Assembly (NCBI RefSeq): GCF_038784515.1
Contig: NZ_CP152376.1
Span: 1,736,001 to 1,800,000, forward strand
DNA: 64,000 bases
Direction of reading: 5' to 3'
Origin: Rhodoferax sp. GW822-FHT02A01
GTDB taxonomy: Bacteria > Pseudomonadota > Gammaproteobacteria > Burkholderiales > Burkholderiaceae_C
The stretch's first letter is position 1. Every line of letters begins with the position of its first letter. The notes beneath the pieces were generated by a model. The model made no database searches and had not been told where the DNA came from. It was given only the letters and a program-made list of their open reading frames with translations. Made by a program: the position numbers and the translations under genes. Below, piece after piece: positions 1 through 8,291 of this stretch.

Positions 1-2
1 AC

Positions 3-134
3 GACGACAGCTGGGTCGCGCGTGAAGCGCCCATCAGTGCCGATACGTCGCAGCTGTTCCTGCTGCAACACCGCGAGAAATGGGCCCCGGGCGGCCCGCC
101 CCCCGGTGCCAAGCCCGGCGCTCCCGCGCCCTGA
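3..134 (+). CDS. C-terminal end of an unidentified protein (5' truncated by window)
   Basis: An open frame enters from the window edge and stops with TGA at 132-134, giving 43 residues that end in a Gly/Pro/Ala-rich tail (GGPPPGAKPGAPAP). The fragment holds no motif I recognise, so I give no function. It ends 24 bases before the Rieske ferredoxin gene on the same strand and is probably the previous gene of the same operon. The overlapping frame beginning at 22 has shadow-like composition and was not chosen. Confidence 0.5.
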   Translation, partial: DDSWVAREAPISADTSQLFLLQHREKWAPGGPPPGAKPGAPAP

Positions 135-158
135 GTTGCGGACAAAGGCCTATCGATC

Positions 159-509
159 ATGCACCTGTGTCACTTGGACGAGTTGCCGGAGTCGGGTTCG
201 CGCGGATGTGATCCTTTGCGTACCGGGCAGGACAGCATTCTGCTGGTGCGAAAAGGTGGTCGGGTGTATGCGTATGCAGACCTGTGTCCGCACCTCGATA
301 CGCCACTGGCCTGGCGCAAGAATGCCTACCTCAACAGCGCGGGCGACCGCATCGTCTGCGCGGCGCATGGTGCCCTGTTCGAAATTGAAACAGGGCTTTG
401 CACGCTGGGCCCATGCCTGGGGCAATCGCTGACATCCGTGCCCCTCACAATCAGCCCCAAAGGCGAGATCCTCCTCGCCCGTATTCAAACAAAGGAGACA
501 AGACAATGA
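159..509 (+). CDS. Rieske-type [2Fe-2S] ferredoxin
   Basis: A 116-residue single-domain Rieske protein. The cluster ligands are visible as C-P-H (Cys43, His45) and C-A-A-H (Cys67, His70), the two Cys/two His set of Rieske proteins, although the gap between the two halves is a little longer than usual. There is no signal peptide or membrane segment, so it is a soluble cytoplasmic electron carrier. Its stop codon overlaps the start of the FAD monooxygenase (ATGA at 506-509), which points to translational coupling. I infer that it serves the monooxygenase or another oxygenase of this operon. A regulatory or nitrite-reductase small-subunit-like role cannot be excluded from sequence alone. Confidence 0.85.
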   Translation: MHLCHLDELPESGSRGCDPLRTGQDSILLVRKGGRVYAYADLCPHLDTPLAWRKNAYLNSAGDRIVCAAHGALFEIETGLCTLGPCLGQSLTSVPLTISPKGEILLARIQTKETRQ

Positions 510-1636
510 GCACCGCAGCACAACGCATTCTCATCATCGGTGGCGGTTTTTCCGGCATGGCCGCCGCCATCCAATTGCGCAAATTGGGCGCCGACGTGGA
601 TCTGGTGGAAATCGATCCCGGCTGGCGCAGTTACGGCGCAGGTATCAGCCTGGGGGGCGCGACACTGCGCGCCTTCCGGCAACTCGGAATACTCGAAGCC
701 TTTCTGGCGCAGGGCCATGCTTCCGATGGCGTCAACATCTGCCTGCCGCACGGTCCGCAGATTGCCACGCTGCCAACGCCGCGCATCGCCGGTGACGACG
801 TGCCCGGTGGCGCCGGCATCATGCGGCCGGTATTGGCGCGCATCATGGCCGAAGCCACCCGCGCGGCCGGCACCCAGGTGCATCTGGGCTGCAGCTTCAC
901 CCAGATCGAACAGGATGCCGATGGCGTGGAGGTGGGCTTCACCGATGGCCAGCGGCGGCGCTACGACCTGGTGATCGGTGCCGATGGCCTGTATTCCAAG
1001 GTGCGCCAGACGGTGTTCCCGAACGCACCGCAACCGCGTTACAGCGGACAGGCCGTGTGGCGGGCGGTGCTGCCGTGCCAGGAGGGCATAACGAACACCA
1101 CCATGTGGATGGGACCCAAGGTCAAACCCGGTGTGAACCCGATCTCGGCAACCGAGATGTATCTCTTCCTGACCGAGCCCCGTGCGAACAATGACCATGT
1201 GGACCCGGCTACCTTTGTGGATCACTTGCGCGGACTCCTGGCCGATTTCCCGGCACCCGCATTGCAGACGATACGCGGGCAGATCGGGCCCGATTCGCAG
1301 ATCGTCTTTCGCCCACTGGAGTCGCTGCTCCTGCCCCAGCCCTGGTTCCAGAACCGGGTGGTGCTGATCGGGGATGCAGTGCATGCGACCACACCGCACC
1401 TGGCGTCAGGTGCCTGCATCGGCATCGAGGATGCGCTGGTGCTGGCCGAGGAGATTGGCTGCAACACGGACACGCAGCAGGCGCTGGCGGCCTTCTCGGC
1501 GCGGCGCTGGGAGCGCTGCCGCATGGTGGTGCAGAACTCGGTGCGCCTGGGCGAGATCGAGATTGAGGGTGGTGACAAGGAAGAGCACGGACGCATCATG
1601 CGCGAGTCGCTGATGGCTCTGGCCCAACCCATCTGA
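506..1636 (+). CDS. FAD-dependent aromatic-type monooxygenase
   Basis: A 376-residue class A flavoprotein monooxygenase (salicylate/4-hydroxybenzoate hydroxylase family). The N-terminal dinucleotide fold shows GGGFSG near residue 12. The middle DG motif is in VIGADGLYSK, and the FAD-ribityl GD motif is in VVLIGDAVHATTPH. Such enzymes use NAD(P)H and O2 to hydroxylate an activated ring. I chose the ATG at 506 because it overlaps the Rieske stop and lies after an AAGGAG-like site; an upstream in-frame start at 398 would run through the ferredoxin gene. The substrate is unknown. Later operon genes (cyclase, cupin, FAH hydrolase) suggest that the hydroxylated ring is opened and hydrolysed. Confidence 0.85.
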   Translation: MSTAAQRILIIGGGFSGMAAAIQLRKLGADVDLVEIDPGWRSYGAGISLGGATLRAFRQLGILEAFLAQGHASDGVNICLPHGPQIATLPTPRIAGDDVPGGAGIMRPVLARIMAEATRAAGTQVHLGCSFTQIEQDADGVEVGFTDGQRRRYDLVIGADGLYSKVRQTVFPNAPQPRYSGQAVWRAVLPCQEGITNTTMWMGPKVKPGVNPISATEMYLFLTEPRANNDHVDPATFVDHLRGLLADFPAPALQTIRGQIGPDSQIVFRPLESLLLPQPWFQNRVVLIGDAVHATTPHLASGACIGIEDALVLAEEIGCNTDTQQALAAFSARRWERCRMVVQNSVRLGEIEIEGGDKEEHGRIMRESLMALAQPI

Positions 1637-1687
1637 GCGGACCACGCCATGAACTGAACCAACTCCAAGCGCGGCACGTTCGCGCTG

Positions 1688-2809
1688 ATGGTGGCCCATT
1701 GCGCTGGCATGGTGGATCTGGTGGCCTTGCCCATATGGGTGGGCACGCTGATCTCGCAATACCGGCTGGATCCCCAGCAGGCCGGCTTGCTGGCCACGCT
1801 GTTCCTGGCCGGTGTGGTGCTGGCCAGCCTGCTGCTGGCGCCGCGCTTTCACCGCTTCAATGGCCGGCTGGTGGCCACCCTGGGCTTTGGCGTATCGGCG
1901 CTGTGCTTCGCTGGGGCCTCGGTGCTGAGTGACTTCGGCGCGCTGGCTGTGCTGCATGCGTTGGCAGGCTTGTCTTCCGGCTTTGCATTGAGCGTGACGC
2001 ATGGAACGATATCGCGCAGCACGCGTCCGCATCGTCTCTTCGCCTTGGTGGGCATGGCTCTGGGCGTGTTTGCCATTGTCTTTGTCGGTGCCACACCTCC
2101 CTCGGTTGCGGCCTTGGGTGGGCCCGTGCTGTTTCGCATCTTTGCGGGTGTGATGGCCGTTGGCGCACTGGTGGCGGCCACGTCGTTTCCGCTGCCTGAT
2201 GCACTGTCATCGGATCACGGAGCCGACGTTGCCGTGCGGGGCATTCCGCGTGCCGTGTGGTTCGGCATCCTGGGCATTGCCTGCATGGCACTGGTGCAGG
2301 CCATGACCTTCAGCTTTCTGGAGCGCGTGGGCAGGGACCGCGGCTTCGGGCTGGAAGCCGTGACCGGCGTGCTTATTGCGCTGGGCTTTGTCAACCTGTT
2401 CCCCGCCGGTCTGGCCGCACTGCTGGAGCGGCGCTGGCGGGCCCGCAACGTGATGTTGGTGGGGCCGGCGCTGCAGGTGCTGCTGGTGGTCACCATCATG
2501 AATGCCACGACCTTTGTGCCCTACGCCTTGGCAGCATCGGTCTTTGCTGCGGTGATGATCTTTACCCACACCTTCGCCTTCGGCCTGCTGTCCGGTATGG
2601 ACCCCAGTGGCCGCTCCATGGCTGCCACGCCCGCAATGATGATGACCGGCGCAGCCATTGGCCCCATTCTGGGCGGCACGCTGGTCAAGCTGCTGGGCTA
2701 CGGCAGCCTGGGCGGTGCGGCCCTGGTCATAGGCGTATGCGCCATCTTCGCGTTCTCTCGCATTCCGGCAACACAGCCATCACTGCCCCCGCAAGGAGTC
2801 ACCCCATGA
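1688..2809 (+). CDS. MFS transporter, N-terminus interrupted by an in-frame stop
   Basis: A 373-residue major facilitator superfamily protein with many hydrophobic helices and the loop-2-like stretch RFHRFNGR. It is probably the substrate carrier of this catabolic operon. The natural start appears to be the ATG at 1649, which is in the same frame but reads Met-Asn-stop (TGA at 1655-1657) before continuing open. Translation must therefore begin further in, for example at ATG 1688, where I see no good ribosome binding site, or the gene is disabled. The 3' end overlaps the next gene as ATGA (2806-2809). A sequencing error or a recent nonsense mutation would explain the pattern. Confidence 0.7.
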   Translation: MVAHCAGMVDLVALPIWVGTLISQYRLDPQQAGLLATLFLAGVVLASLLLAPRFHRFNGRLVATLGFGVSALCFAGASVLSDFGALAVLHALAGLSSGFALSVTHGTISRSTRPHRLFALVGMALGVFAIVFVGATPPSVAALGGPVLFRIFAGVMAVGALVAATSFPLPDALSSDHGADVAVRGIPRAVWFGILGIACMALVQAMTFSFLERVGRDRGFGLEAVTGVLIALGFVNLFPAGLAALLERRWRARNVMLVGPALQVLLVVTIMNATTFVPYALAASVFAAVMIFTHTFAFGLLSGMDPSGRSMAATPAMMMTGAAIGPILGGTLVKLLGYGSLGGAALVIGVCAIFAFSRIPATQPSLPPQGVTP

Positions 2810-3603
2810 AGCCCCAACGCCGTTTCGTCGATCTGTCGATCTACCTCGAGAACGACGTGCTGTCCGATCCGTCTCCCTTGGCACCGAAGATCACCTACCA
2901 GAAACATGCCGATACGCTGCCCGAGTTTATGGCCATGCTGCCTGGCACCACGGCCCAGGACTTCCCGGATGGCGAGGCCGCTGCGGCGGAGTGGGTGACG
3001 CTCACCACACACAACGGAACCCACCTGGATGCGCCCTGGCATTTCCATTCCACACAGGACGCGAAAAATGGCGGCAGCCGTCCCAGCATCACCATCGACC
3101 AGGTGCCGTTGGAGTGGTGTTTCCAAAGTGGCGTGAAGCTGGACTTCCGCCACTTTCCCGATGGCTATGTCGCCACCGCAGCGGACGTCGAGGCCGAGCT
3201 CCAGCGCATCGGGCATGACCTGCAACCGCTGGACATCGTGGTGGTCAACACCCGCGCCGGCAGCCGTTACGGCAACAACGACTACCTGGGTGCCGGCTGC
3301 GGCATGGGCTACGAGGCCACCATGTACCTGCTGGAGCGCGGTGTGCGCCTCACGGGCACCGACGCCTGGAGCTGGGATGCACCGTTTTCCTACACGGCCA
3401 AGAAGGTGGCGGAGACCGGCGACAAGAGCCTGATCTGGGAAGGCCACAAGGCCGGACGCGACATCGGCTACTGCCACCTGGAGAAGCTGCACAACCTGGA
3501 GGCGCTGCCCGCCCACGGCTTCACTATCAGCTGCTTCCCGCACAAGATCCGCGGCGCCTCAGCAGGCTGGACGCGTGCCGTGGCCATTTTTGATGCGGCA
3601 TAG
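2806..3603 (+). CDS. Cyclase-family (kynurenine formamidase-like) metal hydrolase
   Basis: 265 residues of the cyclase/KynB-like superfamily. The signature HNGTHLDAPWHFH near residues 68-80 supplies the metal-binding histidines and aspartate of these amide/ester hydrolases. Other family hallmarks are DIVVVNTRAG and the late TDAWSWD segment. The ATG at 2806 overlaps the MFS stop, so the two are coupled. Family members hydrolyse N-formyl or ring-amide bonds (kynurenine formamidase, isatin hydrolase). In this operon it most likely opens or deacylates the monooxygenase product. The exact substrate cannot be read from sequence. Confidence 0.8.
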   Translation: MKPQRRFVDLSIYLENDVLSDPSPLAPKITYQKHADTLPEFMAMLPGTTAQDFPDGEAAAAEWVTLTTHNGTHLDAPWHFHSTQDAKNGGSRPSITIDQVPLEWCFQSGVKLDFRHFPDGYVATAADVEAELQRIGHDLQPLDIVVVNTRAGSRYGNNDYLGAGCGMGYEATMYLLERGVRLTGTDAWSWDAPFSYTAKKVAETGDKSLIWEGHKAGRDIGYCHLEKLHNLEALPAHGFTISCFPHKIRGASAGWTRAVAIFDAA

Positions 3604-3627
3604 GCCCAACACACAAGGAACCCAATC

Positions 3628-4566
3628 GTGAAATGCTTGGTAGGTATTGCAGCTGCGTTGCTGCTTGTGTTGCCGCTGGGGAATGCACAGGCCCAGACCC
3701 GCGTGATTACCCTGGGTACCCAAGGCGGCCCCATGCCCAGTGCAACGCGTTCGCAACCCGCCAACGCATTGGTGGTGGGTGACCGTGTATATCTGATTGA
3801 TGCCGGTAACGGCGTCACCCAGCAACTGGTGAAAGCAGGTCTGGACTTTCGCCGCGTCGGGCAGATCTTCATCACCCACAACCACGATGACCACAACGCG
3901 GACTGGGGAACGCTGATGGGTCTTCAGTGGGCCACCGGGCGCCGCCAGCCCACGCATGTGTACGGCCCTGCAGGCACCGAGTCCATGCTCCAGGGGTTTC
4001 TTGGTTTCTTCAAGCCCAATGCCCGTATCCGCATGGCCGATTCGAAAGGCATGCTGCCACCGGAGCAGATGTTCCAGGCCCACGACTATGCGGGTGATGG
4101 CGAGGTCTACCGTGACGACCTGATCACCGTGACGGCAGCTGAAAACTGCCACTTTGCCAAGAACCGGGACGGGGCCAACGCGGCTGACCGTTCTTACGCC
4201 CTGCGCATACAGACGCCCGACCGTGTGGTGGTGTTCAGCGGCGATACAGGCCCTTGCGCAGCAGTGCAGACATTAGCCCAGGGGGCCGACCTGCTTATTC
4301 ACGAAGTGATAGACCTGGACCTGATCGAGCAGGCCATGGCCAAGGCGATGCCAGCCTCTGCTGCGCAGGGTCTGATGCGCCATATGCGCGAAGAGCACAC
4401 GACGGCGCAGGACGTAGGACGTATGGCCCAGGCTGCGGGTGTCAAACAGCTGGTGCTCAACCATGTAGTGCCCGGCGCAGAGGAGCCCGACAGTGTTTAT
4501 CTGGGCCCGGTGAGAAAGAACTACTTGGGACCGGCAACCGTCGCCCGCGACTTGATGTCCTTTTGA
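3628..4566 (+). CDS. Exported metallo-beta-lactamase-fold hydrolase
   Basis: 312 residues starting with a clear signal peptide (positively charged MKC start, hydrophobic core, cleavage near AQAQ about residue 23). The MBL metal motif is intact as THNHDDHNAD, followed by a later FSGDTGP and a C-terminal LNHVVPG. The overall layout resembles the arylsulfatase/RNase Z-like branch. An exported hydrolase inside an operon of otherwise cytoplasmic enzymes suggests a first step in the periplasm, for example ester or lactone hydrolysis of the incoming substrate; that is inference. The stop TGA forms TGATG with a possible start of the next gene at 4566. Confidence 0.8.
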   Translation: MKCLVGIAAALLLVLPLGNAQAQTRVITLGTQGGPMPSATRSQPANALVVGDRVYLIDAGNGVTQQLVKAGLDFRRVGQIFITHNHDDHNADWGTLMGLQWATGRRQPTHVYGPAGTESMLQGFLGFFKPNARIRMADSKGMLPPEQMFQAHDYAGDGEVYRDDLITVTAAENCHFAKNRDGANAADRSYALRIQTPDRVVVFSGDTGPCAAVQTLAQGADLLIHEVIDLDLIEQAMAKAMPASAAQGLMRHMREEHTTAQDVGRMAQAAGVKQLVLNHVVPGAEEPDSVYLGPVRKNYLGPATVARDLMSF

Positions 4567-4610
4567 TGCGAAGCCCCTTTTCAATCCCCCATTTGTCCAC
4601 GGATACCTGT

Positions 4611-5189
4611 ATGCCATTTCCGCCCATTCACCGCGTAGTCACCGGCCACGACGCACAGGGCCGGGCCATCGTTTCCAGCGATGGACCACTGCCCACGGTC
4701 GTGGAGATTGCCGCCATCCCCGGCACCATCTTTCATGAAGTCTGGTCCACCAGTGGCGCGCCCGCGCCAGTAGACAACGGGCCTGACCCCAGTGTGGGCA
4801 CCCTCATGTTGCCTCCTCCCAGCCACGGTACCCGTCTGCGCTTTGTAGACATTCCTCCGGATACGGAAGAGTTCCTGGCCCATGGCGCGAACTCCATGCA
4901 GCAAGCCTTCACGCAGATTGGCGACGCGAAGGCATCCACCGTCAAGGAGGATTCGCCGCACCCGCTGATGCACCGCACCGAGAGTGTGGACTATGGCGTG
5001 GTCATCGAAGGCGAGTTGACGCTGGTGCTGGACCGTGAATCCGTATTGCTCAAGCCCGGCAGCGTGGTGGTGCAACGCGGTACCAACCATGCCTGGGCCA
5101 ACCGTTCCGGCAAGCCCTGCCGCATGCTGTTTGTGCTGGTGGATGGGCAGTATGCCCCCGCCATTGCACAGGCTCTGGTCTCCCACTGA
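4611..5189 (+). CDS. Cupin-domain protein
   Basis: 192 residues with a C-terminal single cupin. Motif 1 is seen as HRTESVDYGVVIEGE and motif 2 as PGSVVVQRGTNHAWANRSG, which has the usual P-G...H-x3-N spacing. Motif 1 keeps one histidine rather than HxH, so metal binding may differ from ring-cleaving dioxygenases. The start is uncertain: ATG 4611 begins the well-conserved-looking MPFPPIHRVV segment, while ATG 4566 is in frame, overlaps the previous stop as TGATG and would add 15 residues. Function is unassigned; a role in isomerisation or dioxygenation within this pathway is possible. Confidence 0.7.
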   Translation: MPFPPIHRVVTGHDAQGRAIVSSDGPLPTVVEIAAIPGTIFHEVWSTSGAPAPVDNGPDPSVGTLMLPPPSHGTRLRFVDIPPDTEEFLAHGANSMQQAFTQIGDAKASTVKEDSPHPLMHRTESVDYGVVIEGELTLVLDRESVLLKPGSVVVQRGTNHAWANRSGKPCRMLFVLVDGQYAPAIAQALVSH

Positions 5190-5212
5190 AATCAGAACAA
5201 GAGAATGAATCC

Positions 5213-6196
5213 ATGAAATTTGCATCGCTTAAAAATGGCACACCTGACGGACAACTGGTGCTGGTTTCGCGCGACGGAAGCTGTGTTGCAGCAGTCCCCG
5301 ACCTGGCGGGCAATCTGCTGGAAGCCATCCAGCGCTGGGATGCAGTGGCACCGGCCCTGCAGCAGTGTTATGACGCCTTGAACGCAGGGAACCTGCAAGG
5401 CACAACTGCGTTCCAGGCGGCAGCTTGCGCTGCGCCGCTGCCACGCAGCCCACAATGGCTGGACGCCTCTGCCTTCCTGAACCATGGCCACCTGATGGAG
5501 CAGGCATTCAACACGCCGCCGATTCCGGACTTCGACACCATCCCGGTGATGTACCAGGGCGCCAGTGATGATTTCCTAGGACCCGAAGACGATGTGCCCC
5601 TGCCAAGCGAAGATGACGGTATCGACTTTGAAGGCGAGTTTGGTGTGGTGGTGGGCGAGGTACCTATGTCGGCCACAGCCGCGCAGGCGCTGGCGTGCGT
5701 TCGGCTGGTGGTGCAGATCAACGACTGGAGCCTGCGTGCCCTGGGGCCGCGCGAGATGAAAACGGGGTTCGGCTTTCTGCAGGCCAAGCCTTCCACCGCG
5801 TTCGCGCCGGTAGCGGTTACGCCGGATGAGCTTGGTGATGCGTGGCGCGATGGGCGTGTGCACATGCCCTTGCACGTGCAGTGGAATGGTGAGCAATTTG
5901 GCCAGCCCAACGGGGGTGAGATGAATTTCTCGTTCGGTGCGTTGTTGGCGCATGCGGCGCGCAGTCGCAAGCTGACCGCAGGCAGCATCCTGGGTTCCGG
6001 CACGGTGTCCAACGTGTCACGTGCGGCGGGCTCTGCGTGCATTGCCGAGCGCCGCGTGATCGAGAAGATTGACTTGGGCGAGATCCGCACCGGTTTCATG
6101 CGTTTTGGTGATCGGGTACGTATGCAGGCGCGCTTTGATGATGAACGTGAGGGCCCGTTCGGAGTGATTGAGCAGCGGGTGGTTCAACCTTCTTGA
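5213..6196 (+). CDS. Fumarylacetoacetate hydrolase (FAH) family protein
   Basis: 327 residues of the FAH superfamily. The acidic metal-ligand segment FEGEFGVVVGE and the following INDWSLR and GFLQAKPS stretches match the core of fumarylpyruvate/acylpyruvate hydrolases. The C-terminus carries the typical GSGTVSN turn. Members cleave C-C bonds of 2,4-diketo acids or hydrate/decarboxylate related enols using Mg2+ or Mn2+. Here it would act late in the operon's route, after ring opening. It lies 23 bases after the cupin gene and ends just before the DenD-like gene, consistent with one transcript. Confidence 0.85.
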   Translation: MKFASLKNGTPDGQLVLVSRDGSCVAAVPDLAGNLLEAIQRWDAVAPALQQCYDALNAGNLQGTTAFQAAACAAPLPRSPQWLDASAFLNHGHLMEQAFNTPPIPDFDTIPVMYQGASDDFLGPEDDVPLPSEDDGIDFEGEFGVVVGEVPMSATAAQALACVRLVVQINDWSLRALGPREMKTGFGFLQAKPSTAFAPVAVTPDELGDAWRDGRVHMPLHVQWNGEQFGQPNGGEMNFSFGALLAHAARSRKLTAGSILGSGTVSNVSRAAGSACIAERRVIEKIDLGEIRTGFMRFGDRVRMQARFDDEREGPFGVIEQRVVQPS

Positions 6197-6207
6197 GAGC
6201 AAACTCC

Positions 6208-7191
6208 ATGCACGTCATCATCACCGGGGCTGCGGGTTTCGTGGGGCGGGCGTTGGCGCAGCGCCTGATCAGCGAACGTAAGTTGGGACAGCGCGCAATA
6301 GGCCACATCACCCTGCTGGATCTGGCGTTTGCGCAACCTCCGGCCGACGGCGTTCGTCAGCTCGCGGGTGATATAGGTGACGCCGACTGGATGCGCTCCG
6401 TGCTAGGTACGTGCGCCATGGACGTGGTGTTTCATCTGGCCAGCATCCCGGGTGGCGCGGCCGAGAGCGACTATGCGCTGGCCAAGCGTGTGAATCTGGA
6501 GGCCACACAGACCTTGCTGGAAATGGGGAGGCTGCTGGTGGAGCGCGGCGGCGCGCCACCGGTGTTGGTGTTTGCCAGTTCGATTGCCGTGTTCGGCACC
6601 ATGTCTGCGGAAGTCAACGACAGCATGCCGACACTTCCGCGGATGACCTATGGCTACCAGAAGCTGATCGGTGAGCTTCTGGTGAGCGACTTTTCCCGGC
6701 GCGGCTGGGTGGACGGGCGCAGCGTGCGCCTGCCCGGGGTGCTGGCCCGCCCGCCGGCGCGTACGGGTCAGCTATCGGCGTTCCTGAGCGACATGATCCG
6801 CGAGCTGGCAGCAGGACGTCCCTTTGTCTGCCCCATGTCGCCACGGGCAAGCACGTGGGCGTCGTCGCTTCCTTGTGTGGTGGAGCAGTTAGTGCATGCG
6901 GCGGCACTGGATGGTCATCTGCTGGACAACGGTAGGACGGTGACGCTGCCGACGCTCTGCTTCACCATGGCTGCTTTGGTGAATGCAGTGGCAAGAGTCT
7001 ACGGATGTGCAGCGCAAGATCTGGTTCATTACGAGCCCGATCCTCGGATCGAGGCGTTGTTCGGCCGGTTTCCACCTTTGGTTACGGCACAAGCGCAGCG
7101 TGCAGGCTTTCAGAGAGATGCTGATCTGGATACTTTGGTGCGCAGGGCACTGGGCAATCAAGAGTCGCCAAGAATGTCCTGCATGGCCTGA
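6208..7191 (+). CDS. NAD-dependent epimerase/dehydratase, D-erythronate dehydrogenase-like
   Basis: 327-residue extended short-chain dehydrogenase. The Rossmann motif is ITGAAGFVG at the N-terminus, and the catalytic YxxxK is in MTYGYQKLIGELL. FASSIAVFG and RLPGVLARP are stretches I associate with the DenD (D-erythronate dehydrogenase) branch, so oxidation of a hydroxy-acid is possible. The ATG at 6208 begins the Rossmann strand directly; a TTG at 6193 overlapping the FAH stop is an alternative. The 3' end overlaps the convergent aminotransferase gene by 34 bases. It is the last gene of the + strand operon. Confidence 0.75.
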   Translation: MHVIITGAAGFVGRALAQRLISERKLGQRAIGHITLLDLAFAQPPADGVRQLAGDIGDADWMRSVLGTCAMDVVFHLASIPGGAAESDYALAKRVNLEATQTLLEMGRLLVERGGAPPVLVFASSIAVFGTMSAEVNDSMPTLPRMTYGYQKLIGELLVSDFSRRGWVDGRSVRLPGVLARPPARTGQLSAFLSDMIRELAAGRPFVCPMSPRASTWASSLPCVVEQLVHAAALDGHLLDNGRTVTLPTLCFTMAALVNAVARVYGCAAQDLVHYEPDPRIEALFGRFPPLVTAQAQRAGFQRDADLDTLVRRALGNQESPRMSCMA

Positions 7192-8291
7192 AGAAACAAG
7201 GCATTGTCCAGGGCACTTCCGATGGAGACACGAATGAAGTGTTCGTATCCTTTCTCCTTCCAAGGCTTCACGATGATGCCGCGGGCAAGCAGGGCCTCCG
7301 CTACCGGGCCATTGGGGCGATGCAGATTCACAAACAGAAAGTTGGCAGCTGATGGTGCAACAAAGAGGCCCAGGGTACGCAGGGCTTCGGCCAATGTGTC
7401 GCGCTGTCCAACGGCATCGCGCACACTCATCTCCATGTGGTCGGGGTCGTTCCAGGCCGCCAATGCTGCGGTTTGTGCGGCATAGTTCACATTGAATGGG
7501 GTGCGGATGCGGTCCAGTATCTGCACCAGGAATATGTCTGAAGCAATGCCATAGCCCACCCGCAGACCGGCCAATCCCCAGGCCTTGGAAAACGTGCGCA
7601 ACACAATCCATGGGCGCGACTGCTTGCGCAAAGTGGCCAATGCGTCTGCATAGCCCGGACTCAGCCTGGCGTATTCGTAGTAGGCCTCGTCGACCACCAG
7701 CACGGTGTCGGCGGGCGTGGCAGCAACAATGCGCTCGAATGCCTGCGTGTCCAGCATGCAACCCACCGGGTTGGACGGGTTGCTCAGAATCGCCAGCTTG
7801 GGTGACGGTCCTGTGGCCAGTGCCAGGCACCAGGCATCCACGTCAAACTCCATTGCCTCGGTGACCGGCACCATCTGCACGCTCGCACCCATCATGCGGG
7901 GATAGATGTCATGCAGGCCAAATGACGGAATCAGGGTGACCACACGATCACCCGGTGACAGAAAGGCCTGGCACAACACTTCCAGCAAATTTTCGGAGCC
8001 ATTGCCCACCACCACGGCATCGGCCAAAGCGCCGCAGCGCTGTGCTATGGCGCTGCGCAGGGCGCGGCAATTGGCATCCGGATAGAGTCCCGCGCTTTGC
8101 GCCATATTGGCCAAGGCCGCACCCACGGCGGGGCTGGGACCAAAGGGGTTTTCATTGCTGCCCAGGCGGGCCACATGGCTCACGCCATAACGTTGGCGCA
8201 CCACCTCGGATGAAAGGCCCGCGTTGTAGGCAGGTAGTGTCCGCACTTCCGGGCGGGCGAGTTGGGTGAGCTGGTCGGCAATCGCATTCAT
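7158..8291 (-). CDS. HisC-like PLP aminotransferase
   Basis: 377-residue class I/II fold aminotransferase of the histidinol-phosphate aminotransferase family. Visible motifs are LGSNENPFGPSP at the N-terminus, ILSNPSNPVG, VVDEAYYEY and the PLP-lysine segment TFSKAWGLAGLRVGYG. The start ATG at 8289-8291 overlaps the stop of the upstream fusion gene (ATGA), so the two are translated together. No histidine biosynthesis gene is near, so a catabolic role is more likely than biosynthesis. I infer amino-group exchange between imidazolepyruvate and L-histidine, because its partner gene carries histidine ammonia-lyase and a 2-hydroxyacid dehydrogenase. An aromatic aminotransferase activity is the alternative. 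Confidence 0.85.
   Translation of the reverse strand: MNAIADQLTQLARPEVRTLPAYNAGLSSEVVRQRYGVSHVARLGSNENPFGPSPAVGAALANMAQSAGLYPDANCRALRSAIAQRCGALADAVVVGNGSENLLEVLCQAFLSPGDRVVTLIPSFGLHDIYPRMMGASVQMVPVTEAMEFDVDAWCLALATGPSPKLAILSNPSNPVGCMLDTQAFERIVAATPADTVLVVDEAYYEYARLSPGYADALATLRKQSRPWIVLRTFSKAWGLAGLRVGYGIASDIFLVQILDRIRTPFNVNYAAQTAALAAWNDPDHMEMSVRDAVGQRDTLAEALRTLGLFVAPSAANFLFVNLHRPNGPVAEALLARGIIVKPWKEKGYEHFIRVSIGSALDNALFLQAMQDILGDS

Noticed and set aside
485..1399. 304-codon minus-strand frame opposite the FAD monooxygenase
   Set aside because: Shadow of a gene with clear FAD motifs; no recognisable protein features of its own.
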